Shown one piece after another: positions 8,325 through 16,100 of a DNA stretch of 45,980 nucleotides. Origin of the DNA: Elusimicrobiota bacterium (lineage in GTDB: Bacteria; Elusimicrobiota; Elusimicrobia; UBA1565; UBA9628); contig PLZD01000010.1 of assembly GCA_003151975.1 (NCBI GenBank), positions 267,788 to 313,767 on the forward strand, written 5' to 3'. Each line of letters begins with the position of its first letter. Position 1 is the stretch's first letter. The position numbers and the translations under genes are program-made. The notes below the pieces were generated by a model that was not told where the DNA came from, did no database searches, and saw only the letters and a list, made by a program, of their open reading frames with translations.

Positions 8325-8773
8325 TACTGGTCCGGCCTGACCAACAACGCCACCTTCCGCGACTTCTCGTCGGCCGCGCCGTCCACCGGAATTAGAAAGT
8401 AGCGCGAGAAAGCTTTGCACTCGTCCAGATTATTCTTCGGGCAGTAATAAAACGCCGTCTGAACGAGCACTTCCGAATGTCCCTGCGGAGGCGTGAAGGG
8501 AATCTTAATCGGGAATTTCGGTTTGGGCAAAATGCCTTTGCGCTTGCGCATGTCGAGCTTGACCTGGCCCGAGGTCTGCGCAATGCGGTACATGAAGGTT
8601 TGCCCCGGGTGCAGGAGCCAGCCAGCGGGGAGCCTCACATCGAGCACGATGTCGTCTTGCGCGTCGGCGCGCAGGCGCGTGCCGGGTTGGTCCGTGCGCG
8701 GAGGTTCGCCGGGCATGGGGGGCAAAGCGTTTGCCGCCGCCGCCAACGACGCGAGCAAAATCAAAGTTCGCAT
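8321..8773 (-). CDS. Small secreted protein of unknown function, possible NHL-repeat-protein C-terminal-type beta domain
   Basis: 150 aa with signal peptide MRTLILLASLAAAANALPPM. The mature part is one beta-rich domain: IVLDVRLPAGWLLHPGQTFM, later FPIKIPFTPPQGHSEVLVQT, then AFYYCPKNNLDECKAFSRYF and a final valine-rich strand. The pattern (leucine-rich strand plus PAGW, then a FYYC...C segment ending near IPVD) recalls the C-terminal beta domain that follows thioredoxin/NHL modules in NHLRC2-like proteins. That is a loose resemblance and not a firm call. The two cysteines (YYC, ECK) could pair in the periplasm. Starts at 8773 downstream of its own promoter in the loop of the preceding terminator. 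Confidence 0.6.
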   Translation of the reverse strand: MRTLILLASLAAAANALPPMPGEPPRTDQPGTRLRADAQDDIVLDVRLPAGWLLHPGQTFMYRIAQTSGQVKLDMRKRKGILPKPKFPIKIPFTPPQGHSEVLVQTAFYYCPKNNLDECKAFSRYFLIPVDGAADEKSRKVALLVRPDQY

Positions 8774-8780
8774 ATAAAGA

Positions 8781-8816
8781 GGAAGCCCCGTTCCATTCTA
8801 CCGGAACGGGGCTTCC
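8781..8816 (-). terminator. Intrinsic terminator of the subtilase gene
   Basis: A perfect 14-bp inverted repeat (8781-8794 and 8803-8816, GGAAGCCCCGTTCC and its complement) around an 8-base loop lies 20 bases after the subtilase stop at 8836. Read on the minus strand it is followed by a T-rich but broken tract (TCTTTATAT). The loop carries a -10 hexamer for the next gene. Confidence 0.7.
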
Positions 8817-8823
8817 CGTGCAA
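8795..8823 (-). promoter_or_regulatory. Promoter of the 8773 gene lying inside the terminator hairpin
   Basis: On the minus strand TTGCAC (8818-8823), 17 bases, TAGAAT (8795-8800). The -10 occupies the hairpin loop, and the predicted start (about 8788) lies in its distal arm, giving a leader of about 15 bases before the ATG at 8773. Confidence 0.5.
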
Positions 8824-8835
8824 ACCGCTTCTAGT

Positions 8836-10107
8836 CTATCGCGCGAGCTTGGCGGCGTCGATGAGCCCGGCGCCCTGCTCGGAGGCCGAGAGACCCGGCA
8901 GCGGCGAGGCCGCGGCCGTGAGCGCCGCGCGCACCGCGTCCGGACCCTGCGCTCCGCGAGCGACCGCGAGCGCCGCGAGGCCCGAGACGTGCGGCGTCGC
9001 CATCGAAGTGCCCGAGTAAGCGTGGACGTTGGTCGGGTCGTTGCTGGTCGGCACCGTCGAGGGGATGAGCACGCCGGGGGCGATGAAGGCCACCTGCGAG
9101 CCGCGGCTCGAGAAGGTCGCGATGCCCTCAGCGGTGCTGGGGCAGAGCTTGGCGTTGGTCACTCCCGGCGGGCAGAGCGCCGAGACGGCGATGCACTCCG
9201 GGTAGGCCGCGGGCCAGTTGACCGCCTTGGCGTCGTTGCCGGCGGCGCAGGCGAACGTCACGCCTTGGCCGACCGCCGACTGCAGGGCGTACTGGATGAG
9301 GTCCATGGCCTGGGGCGCGCCGAGGCTCATGTTGGCGACCTGCATGCCGTTCTCGCCGGCCCACTGGATGCCGCGCATGATGCCGAACATGTCGCCGCTT
9401 CCTTCCTTGGTGAGCACCTTGACCGCGTAAAGCATCGCTTTGGGCGCGACGCCGACGACACCCTTGCCGTCGAGCTCGGCGGCCACGATTCCGGCGCAGT
9501 GCGTGCCGTGGAAGTGGTCGTCGACCCAGGGCTGCTTCTCATCGATGGCGTTGTAGCCGCCCGCGACGCGGTTCTTGAGATCGGGCACGGTCGGGTCGAT
9601 GCCGGTATCGATGATCGCGACCTTCACGCCGTTGCCTTGATTGGTCGGCCAGGCGGCGGGAGCGTTGACGCGCTTGACTCCCCACTGGGCCTCGTCGGCC
9701 TCGGGGCCGGCCTTCGCCTTTAAAGGCGCGGGCTTGAACGCGGGAATTTGTTTTAGGCTCTGCTGCGCCGCGCTCATTGGGTCGACTGCCTCGCCGCCGA
9801 CGTTCAGCCAGTCGTCGCGCCAGACGTTGGCGCCGACCTTGGCGATCTTGGGGTCCGACATCATGTGAAATTGTGCGAAGCCCGCGCGGCCCTTGGGGGC
9901 CTTCACGAGAAGCACGCGAAGTCCCGGGATCGAGTCGACGACCTCGAGGCCCTGCGCCTGCGCGAACTGCTTTTGCTGCGAATCGCTGATCCCCGGTTTG
10001 AAGGCGACGATGAGCTCGTCGGCCGCCTCAAGCGCCGAGATGGCCGCGCGCGCGTTCGGCGCGGCAACGGCCAAAATAATTCCCAAACACAACAATGTTC
10101 TCCGCAT
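8836..10107 (-). CDS. Secreted subtilisin-family serine protease (S8) with N-terminal propeptide
   Basis: 423 aa. Signal peptide residues 1-22 (ends NARAAI). An I9-like inhibitor propeptide spans about 30-90 (ELIVAFKPGISDSQQKQFAQ). The catalytic domain runs from about 140 to 423 with the triad Asp167 (VAIIDTGID), His203 (HGTHCAGI) and Ser368 (GTSMATPH), plus oxyanion Asn291 (AAGND). A Cys next to the catalytic His recalls thiol-containing subtilases. It should be exported, mature by self-cleavage of the propeptide and degrade proteins outside the cytoplasm. No C-terminal sorting or anchor domain follows, so release is likely. Start is the ATG at 10107, preceded 7 bases upstream by GGGGGG; an upstream extension in the same frame would bury the signal peptide and is rejected. 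Confidence 0.94.
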   Translation of the reverse strand: MRRTLLCLGIILAVAAPNARAAISALEAADELIVAFKPGISDSQQKQFAQAQGLEVVDSIPGLRVLLVKAPKGRAGFAQFHMMSDPKIAKVGANVWRDDWLNVGGEAVDPMSAAQQSLKQIPAFKPAPLKAKAGPEADEAQWGVKRVNAPAAWPTNQGNGVKVAIIDTGIDPTVPDLKNRVAGGYNAIDEKQPWVDDHFHGTHCAGIVAAELDGKGVVGVAPKAMLYAVKVLTKEGSGDMFGIMRGIQWAGENGMQVANMSLGAPQAMDLIQYALQSAVGQGVTFACAAGNDAKAVNWPAAYPECIAVSALCPPGVTNAKLCPSTAEGIATFSSRGSQVAFIAPGVLIPSTVPTSNDPTNVHAYSGTSMATPHVSGLAALAVARGAQGPDAVRAALTAAASPLPGLSASEQGAGLIDAAKLAR

Positions 10108-10160
10108 TTTCAATCCCCCCGCTGCGAAATGTGCGTCCCAGTGAAAAAACCATAGCATAT
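10108..10160 (-). promoter_or_regulatory. Extended -10 promoter and leader of the subtilase gene
   Basis: On the minus strand TGC-TATGGT (hexamer 10149-10154) is an extended -10, sitting in a short inverted repeat (CCATA/TATGG). It gives a leader of about 35 bases that ends in a G-run ribosome-binding site (10115-10120) 7 bases before the ATG. This is one of few units here with a real leader. Confidence 0.4.
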
Positions 10161-10163
10161 GGC

Positions 10164-10210
10164 GGGCCAAAAGGCCCATTGGAAAAATAGGACTTTCGGT
10201 CCCTATTTTT
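10164..10210 (-). terminator. Terminator region after the receiver gene
   Basis: An A/T-flanked hairpin (arms 10183-10193 and 10199-10210, one bulged base, loop of 5) follows the stop at 10218 and ends in a run of T on the minus strand. A second small hairpin GGGCC-AAAA-GGCCC is at 10164-10177. The first, with its built-in A and T tracts, could work in both directions. Confidence 0.6.
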
Positions 10211-10217
10211 TAGGGGT

Positions 10218-10571
10218 CTAGCCGAGGACTTTGCGGACGGCGGAGGCGAGGTCCTTCGGGGAGAACGGCTTGGCCAGCGAGGCGTTGACGCCCGTGTCCA
10301 CCGTCGCGGGGTTGACGCTGGCCGACAACATGATGACCGGCATGTCTTTGGTGGCGGGATCGAGCTTCAAAGTCTGGCAGAGGTCGATGCCGCTCATGCC
10401 GGGCATGCGCTTGTCCACGATGGCCAGATCGAAGCGATTGCCCGCGCGCAGAAGCGCGAGCGCGCTCTCGGCGTCGGGGCACAGGATCGCCTCGAAGCCG
10501 GAGAGGCGCAGGTATTCGGCGGCGAGTTCTCCGGTGGAGGGCTCGTCGTCGACGACGAGGATGCGCTTCAT
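10218..10571 (-). CDS. Single-domain response regulator paired with the adjacent kinase
   Basis: 117 aa, receiver domain only: acidic pair in ILVVDDE (4-10), phospho-acceptor Asp53 (LAIVDKRMPGMSG), switch Ser in IMLSAS, and the Lys of LAKPFSP. It starts in the stop codon of the histidine kinase (ATGA), so the two are translationally coupled and the kinase is its likely phosphodonor. There is no DNA-binding domain. It is followed by a terminator. Confidence 0.92.
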   Translation of the reverse strand: MKRILVVDDEPSTGELAAEYLRLSGFEAILCPDAESALALLRAGNRFDLAIVDKRMPGMSGIDLCQTLKLDPATKDMPVIMLSASVNPATVDTGVNASLAKPFSPKDLASAVRKVLG

Positions 10572-12613
10572 CGCATCGCCGGCAAAGTGAAGAAGAACTT
10601 CGTGCCGCGGCCGACCTCGCTCTCCAGCCAGATCTTGCCGCCGTGCGACTCCACGATGCCCTTGCAGATCGCCAGGCCCAGGCCCGTGCCGGGCGTCTTG
10701 CGCGAGACCTTGTCGGGAACGCGGAAGAACTTCTCGAAGATGCGCGCCTGGTCGTCGCGCGAGATGCCGGGGCCTTGGTCGGCCACGCAGATTTCGACGA
10801 AGTCGCCGACGACCTTGGACGATATCGTGATCGTCCCCTTGGTCGGCGTGTATTTCAACGCGTTGCCGCACAGGTTGAGCAGCACGCGGTAGGTCTGGTC
10901 CTCATCGGCGAAAACCTTGCGCGCGTCCGGGGCGAGGTCTTCCTTGAAGACGGCCATCGTCTGGTGTTCCTTAAATAGAGCCGCCAGGCGCTTGCAGAGC
11001 GCCGCGAGGTCGACCTCTTTGGGCTTGGGGTTCATGGCGCCGGCCTCAAGTTTCGAAACGTCGAGGAAGTTCGTGACCAGCCGCCCGAGGCGGCGGGCTT
11101 CTTCGACGATGATCTCGAGGAAGTGCTTGCGCTTCTCCGGCTCGAGGCTGTCGCCGAAGTCGAGGATGGTCTCGGCAAAACCCTGGATCGAGGTCAGCGG
11201 CGTGCGCAGCTCGTGGCTGACGAGCGAGACGAACTCGCTTTTCATGCGGTCGAGCTCCTTGCGCTTGGTGATGTCGCGCAGGACGCGCACCATGCCCCAG
11301 GGCGAGCCGCGCTCGTCCTTGAGCAAGGTGTATTGCCCTTCGACGGGAAGCAGGCCGCCGTCCTTGCGCTGGATCACGCTGTCGAAACGCGCGACACCCG
11401 TCTCGCGCGCCATGTCCTCGAGGCGGCCGAGCTCCTCGTGGCCGTGGCCGGGCACCAGGATCTCGGCGCCGTGGCCCAGCAGGTCGGTCTTCGAGTAGCC
11501 CGTGAGATTTTCGGCGCTCGAGTTCCACATCAAGATGCGCGAAGCCAGATCGGTGATGATGATGGCGTCGGCCGATTGCTCCGTGACCGCGGCCAGCACG
11601 CGCTGCTGCTGAAGATTGCGCTGGAGCAGGCGGGCGTTGCGCAGCAGGCGGCCGACCTCGAGCATATTTTGGTCGCGCTCTGCGGAAGGCGCCGGCGGCT
11701 TGGAGAATCCCACGACGAGCACGCCGTTCTCGGAGGGCCCTTCTCTCGTAATGCTTGTCAAGGGTGAGGCCTGCCACCCGCCGCCGGCGCCCTTGATCGT
11801 GATGATGCGCCGCTGCTCGAGCGTCTGGGCGACGATGAGCGCCTCCTCGGCCTGGGCCTCGGGCTCGAGGAAGGCGGGGTCGCCGTGGCGGCGCGCGGCG
11901 TGCGGCGCGCCGAAATCGTCGCAGAAGTAGACGGCGGCGTAGGCCGCGTCCATCAAGGTCAGCACCACGTTGCTCGTCTCGACGAGCGCGTCGGCGAAGG
12001 GCTTGTCGGAGAAAAGCTCCGAGGAGATGCGGTTGAGCAGGAATAATCGGTCGTAGTGCGCCTCGAGTTCCGCGCCGGCAGGGCGGGGCGCGGGCTTCAT
12101 CGGCAGCGGGACCGGGCCTGCGCTGGTGCGCGTGCGGATCGTGCGGTTGCCCTGCGACCATGTCTCGGCGGCGGCCTGCGTCGCCAGCCGGCAGAGCTCG
12201 ACGGCGCCGTCCTTGAGGCCCGCGGAGCCCGCGACCCCCGTGCTGATGGGCTCGCGCGAGCTCTGGCGCAAAGCCTGGTGGATTTTTTGGGCGGCCTCTT
12301 GGGCGGCGGCGAGCTTGCCGGCCACGAGCACGGCGAGCCGGTCGGGCTGGAGCCGTCCCGCGAGCACTCCCGCGCTGATTTTCGGGAGCGCGGCATCGGC
12401 GAGTTTTTGGAATGCCGCGTCGGCGGCCTTGGTGCCGCGCCCGGCGCGGACCTGCGCGAGGCTCACGCCGTGGAAGACGATGAGATTGGCCTCGCGGCGG
12501 TCCTTGAGCGCGAGATCGACCCGCGCGAGGAACGATTCCTCGTCGAGGATGACGGGGGACTTCTTGCTTCGGCCGGCGGAAGTGGTTTTCCGCGCCGTTT
12601 TCTTGGCCGGCAT
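10568..12613 (-). CDS. Cytosolic sensor histidine kinase: degenerate GGDEF, GAF, PAS, HisKA, HATPase
   Basis: 681 aa without membrane helices. Residues about 40-160 look like a GGDEF domain whose active site is lost: the strand reads RLQPDRLAVLV where active enzymes have R-x-GG-D/E-EF. GAF-like region about 185-330, PAS 335-450 (ITDLASRILMWNSSAENLTG), then HisKA with His467 (FVSLVSHELRTPL). The ATPase domain has the N box around Asn584 (NLCGNALKYTP), G1 DQGPGIS (612-618) and G2 GTGLGLAI (642-649). It is a soluble kinase that phosphorylates the receiver protein encoded immediately downstream. Start is the ATG at 12613 with an extended -10 TACAAT 8 bases upstream; a longer frame exists but has no support. 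Confidence 0.9.
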   Translation of the reverse strand: MPAKKTARKTTSAGRSKKSPVILDEESFLARVDLALKDRREANLIVFHGVSLAQVRAGRGTKAADAAFQKLADAALPKISAGVLAGRLQPDRLAVLVAGKLAAAQEAAQKIHQALRQSSREPISTGVAGSAGLKDGAVELCRLATQAAAETWSQGNRTIRTRTSAGPVPLPMKPAPRPAGAELEAHYDRLFLLNRISSELFSDKPFADALVETSNVVLTLMDAAYAAVYFCDDFGAPHAARRHGDPAFLEPEAQAEEALIVAQTLEQRRIITIKGAGGGWQASPLTSITREGPSENGVLVVGFSKPPAPSAERDQNMLEVGRLLRNARLLQRNLQQQRVLAAVTEQSADAIIITDLASRILMWNSSAENLTGYSKTDLLGHGAEILVPGHGHEELGRLEDMARETGVARFDSVIQRKDGGLLPVEGQYTLLKDERGSPWGMVRVLRDITKRKELDRMKSEFVSLVSHELRTPLTSIQGFAETILDFGDSLEPEKRKHFLEIIVEEARRLGRLVTNFLDVSKLEAGAMNPKPKEVDLAALCKRLAALFKEHQTMAVFKEDLAPDARKVFADEDQTYRVLLNLCGNALKYTPTKGTITISSKVVGDFVEICVADQGPGISRDDQARIFEKFFRVPDKVSRKTPGTGLGLAICKGIVESHGGKIWLESEVGRGTKFFFTLPAMR

Positions 12614-12620
12614 GGGTTTT

Positions 12621-12632
12621 ATTGTATCATCT
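12621..12632. promoter_or_regulatory. Overlapping divergent -10 elements between the kinase and the 12639 gene
   Basis: Minus strand: TGA-TACAAT (hexamer 12621-12626) ends 8 bases before the ATG at 12613. Plus strand: TATCAT (12625-12630) ends 9 bases before the GTG at 12639. Both units would start at or within two bases of their start codons, from a gap of only 25 bases. Confidence 0.45.
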
Positions 12633-12638
12633 TGTCGC

Positions 12639-12800
12639 GTGCGCTGGCTTCTCTTCGTCGTCGCGATCGTTTGCCTCTTCAAGACGGTCTTCGGAAAGAC
12701 CACCCACTGGTCGGTGGCGGGTTTTTTCGCCTGCGGAATCGGCTGGTACTACCTGACCTGGCGCCGCACGCGCGAATTGGACGCGAAGAAGCCGCGCTAA
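12639..12800 (+). CDS. Small membrane protein of unknown function (53 aa)
   Basis: Starts with GTG at 12639: MRWLLFVVAIVCLFKTV is a first helix, and WSVAGFFACGIGWYYLTW a second, joined by FGKTTH. The C-terminus is basic (RRTRELDAKKPR), favouring a hairpin with both ends in the cytoplasm. Support is the divergent promoter arrangement, codon use like the surroundings and a convergent terminator; it is not a known family. Short length keeps confidence moderate. Confidence 0.55.
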   Translation: MRWLLFVVAIVCLFKTVFGKTTHWSVAGFFACGIGWYYLTWRRTRELDAKKPR

Positions 12801-12813
12801 ACAAACTTAGCGC
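12794..12813. terminator. Small inverted repeat between convergent genes
   Basis: GCGCTAA (12794-12800) and TTAGCGC (12807-12813) with a 6-base loop; the left arm contains the stop of the 12639 gene. It could end transcription from either side but lacks a T tract. Confidence 0.3.
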
Positions 12814-12816
12814 TTC

Positions 12817-13173
12817 TTAGTGGAACAGACGCAGATGCCTGAAGGCGCTGACGCTCAGGCAGACGGCGATGACAAAGGCCACTGCCCGGGGAATGTAGAC
12901 TTGCGGCGTCGTCCATTGCATTTTCTTGTAGCAGACGTCGCACCATGATCCCGTGGCGGGCACAGCACCCGGGTAATGCGAGACGTGTCCTGGCTTGCCG
13001 CACACGTCGCATTTTCCGCAAGAGGTCTCCGGGATTGTTTTGTCCCCTGTCTGCCGCGGCTTGTCCTTCCATTCAGGACAATAACATGTCCTGTTCCCCT
13101 GATCGAAGATCCAGGAAATTGACACGAGAAAAAGAAAGAGCGCTCCCGCAATCTTCAGGAGTTCTGCGATCAT
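12817..13173 (-). CDS. Two-helix membrane protein with cysteine knuckles (118 aa)
   Basis: An N-terminal membrane helix (LKIAGALFLFLVSISWIF) and a C-terminal one (VAFVIAVCLSVSAF) flank a polar loop with metal-binding-like cysteines: TCYCPEWK, CGKCDVCGKPGH and WCDVCYKK. A zinc-ribbon-like site exposed to the periplasm or cytoplasm is likely. It follows the alpha-2-macroglobulin gene, 11 bases after that stop codon (13185), with AGGTGG before the ATG at 13173, so it is probably co-transcribed with it. Function unknown. Confidence 0.65.
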   Translation of the reverse strand: MIAELLKIAGALFLFLVSISWIFDQGNRTCYCPEWKDKPRQTGDKTIPETSCGKCDVCGKPGHVSHYPGAVPATGSWCDVCYKKMQWTTPQVYIPRAVAFVIAVCLSVSAFRHLRLFH

Positions 13174-13184
13174 TCAGTGCCCAC

Positions 13185-16100
13185 CTATTCTTCGACGTTA
13201 AGGAAGAACCCGTCGGAATGCGCCGACATCTCGGGCGCGTACATCGACTGCAGGACGGCGGCGCCAAGCCGGTATTTTCCGGCGGAGGTCGGTCGCAGAC
13301 GATACCGCAGCACGTACTCGCCGTGCGGCAGCCATGAGATGAAGAAGTTGGTCAGCGAGTCTCGCGGCTCCTCGTAGCGTCCGAGCTGGTCCCACTTCCA
13401 GCCCGAGAGCAATTCCTCGGCCTCGAAGCCTGCGATCTTCGGGTCCTTCAAGTGCACGTACTCGAACTGCGAGCGCGTGTTGATCTTGAGCTGAACCTCG
13501 ATCTGATCACCGACGTGCACGGTGTCGCCGGCGGCCAGCGGCGACAGGTGGTAGTCGTCGCCCTTCTTCTTGCGCAGGAAGAACTTACGCGAGAGCTCGA
13601 TCATGCCGGGGCCGGAGGCTTTGGCCGGCTGGTCGGTCGTGTAGATCCAGGTCAGCGACGCGAAGGCGAGGCCCGGGCCGTCCTTTTGGATCGTCGCCGT
13701 GCCCGCTTTCGGGTCGACCTCGGCCCCGTACTTGGTCCAACGCAGCGGCTTGTCGAGCCAGTCGAACGGCTCGACGGCGGCGGCTTCCTTGCTGTCGCTC
13801 CAGTTAAGTGAAAATTTGTCGCCCTTGGACAGCGCGCCGCGTGCGCGCAGCACGTCGAGCAAGGAGAAGATCGCGGCCGCGGACGCCTTGGTCGATTTCC
13901 ATTCATTGCCCTTGCGGTTGAACAAGAGCCACTGCACCATTCCCGGGATGCGCGGGTCCTTCGGGCGCATCGTCTGCAGCGTGCGCAGCAGGAAGGCGTG
14001 CTTCTCGACGGTGTCGTTGTACCAAAGCCACGAGATTTTCTCGGGCGCCCAGTAGACTCCCGCGATGGGGTCGGTGCGCGCGCCGTCCATCGCGCGGTTG
14101 AGATATAGATCGCCCTTGGCCTGCTCGCCGAGGCGCCAATAAACATAAGCCGCGTACGCCTTGCCCATCGGCGTCATCGCTTCCATGTGCTTGTCGGCAT
14201 AATCCGCCCAGACCTTCGCGAACTTCCAGCCGAGCGCGGCGCCCGGCGCCGTCTTCGGGTAGGATGTCACGACATAGGCCGCGTAGAGGATCATCGCGAC
14301 TTCCGGTTCTTCCGGCTTCAAGTGCTTGGGGACTTCGTTGTTGACGAAGGAGAGCGCCTTCTGTACGATCGGCATCGGCGCGGCGACGTTGTAGCGCTGG
14401 GCCTCCGCGAAGCCGGACAGCACGAGCAAAGTCATGTACGGGTCCGAGCGCCCGCCGGGAAACCAAGGGAATCCGCCGTCGTAGTTTTGATAGCTGCCCA
14501 GCTTGGCAAGAGACTCCATGAGCTCGCCCTGCACGGTCTTGGGATCGAACATGTCGATCAGCGGCCACGCGCTCTTGCGTCCTTTGGAGATCTCTTCCCA
14601 GGGCGTTTCCATGAGCTGGGTCAAGCGCCGTGGGTCGTTGCGGTCCCAGGCCGGCGTGATCGTGTCGCGTTTCGGAATCTTCTTGACGGCTTGGGCGAGG
14701 TCGGGATTCTTTCTATAAAAGGAATCGACGATGGCCAGCGGCACGTAGCGGTCGAGCAGCTGTTCGGTGCACTCGTACGGGTAATGCATCAGCGAGGGAA
14801 GGCTGTTGAGGATGGAGAGCGCGAGCTGCGGGTCGATCTGCAAAGTCATCGTCTCGTTGATGCGCGTGGGATCGTTGTCGTAGAAGACGGGAAGCTTCAA
14901 GATCTTCTTCATCGTACCGTCGAGCGCAGCGATGACGGTTTCAATGAGCCGTTCGCGAGACGGAAGAATCGGCAAGTCCCGTTCTTCCGCATCCACAAGA
15001 TTCCCGGACCGCACGATGGCCTTAATCTTAAAGTTATGTTGAACGCGCGGCGCTTTTATTTTCCAGGACAATGAGGCTAAGCCGCGCGGAACCGCCGAAA
15101 AGCTTTGCGTCAGCTCGGTCAGCCCGAGCTTTTCGGCGGCGCCGTTGCCGTTGTTGTCGTCAGCATCGGTGTCCGTGACCACGAGCGTAACTTCACCCTC
15201 GAGCTTTTGATCGGTCTCATTGTGGACCACCGTCTTGATCGTCCCCTCGTCGCCCTCACGGAAATAACGCGGCATCTCCACGCCGATCATGATGTCTTTG
15301 CGCGTGACCGCGGTGGCCTCGACCTCGCCGCGCTTGACGTCTTTGGTGAGCGCGTAGGCCTGGATCTTCCACGACGTCAGCTGCTCGGGCGCCGTGAACG
15401 TGAAGACGCCCTTGCCGCCCGTAATCGGCAGCTGCGGCTCGAAGAACGCCGTCTCAGCGAAGTTGCTGCGCGCCTGCACCGGCGGTTCGGCGGCCGCGCC
15501 GCCGTCCTTCTTCGCGCGTGCTTTTCCGGCACTCAGCTCATCGCGGCTGACCGCTTGATCCAGCGAAGCAGCGCCCCCTGCAGCTGCGAAGCTTGCGGCT
15601 GGGGCGGCCATCGGCATCGCTTTGTACTCGGCCTCCTCCGCGGATCTGCTCAGCGCGCCGCCGCCTCCGGCGAGCGCTCCGAGCGCGAACATGTGGCCGA
15701 AGCCGTCGAAGCCGCCATAGACGCGGCTCTTGTTGAGGCGCAGCATCGGCGGCGTGGGCTCCTTGATCGCCTCGTAGTAGAGCTGCATCATCTGCTTGAT
15801 CCAGCCTTCCTCAACGGGGATCATGTTCGCCCAGGGCTGATAGACCGAGCCTTGCGCGCCGCCGGAGCCTTGGCGCGGCGCGTAGAGCTGAGAAATCCAC
15901 GCGCCCGCCGCCTTGGCGTAATATTCCAGCGATCGATCGAACACGCGCACGACGGCCTGGCCCTGCGCCGCTTTCTTGTCGCTGTCGAAGACGGAGAGCG
16001 ACCAAGTGACTTTCTCGCCGGGCTTCATGACCGGATTGTGGCGCAGCTTGACGGTCAGTTCTCGGTCCTTCCACGGCACGTCGACGTGAGCCTGGCCGCT

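Noticed and set aside
10108-10160. A c-di-GMP (GEMM-I) riboswitch before the subtilase gene
   Set aside because: The leader contains GGGACGCA, as in GEMM motifs, but the tetraloop/receptor and the second stem are missing, and the leader is too short.
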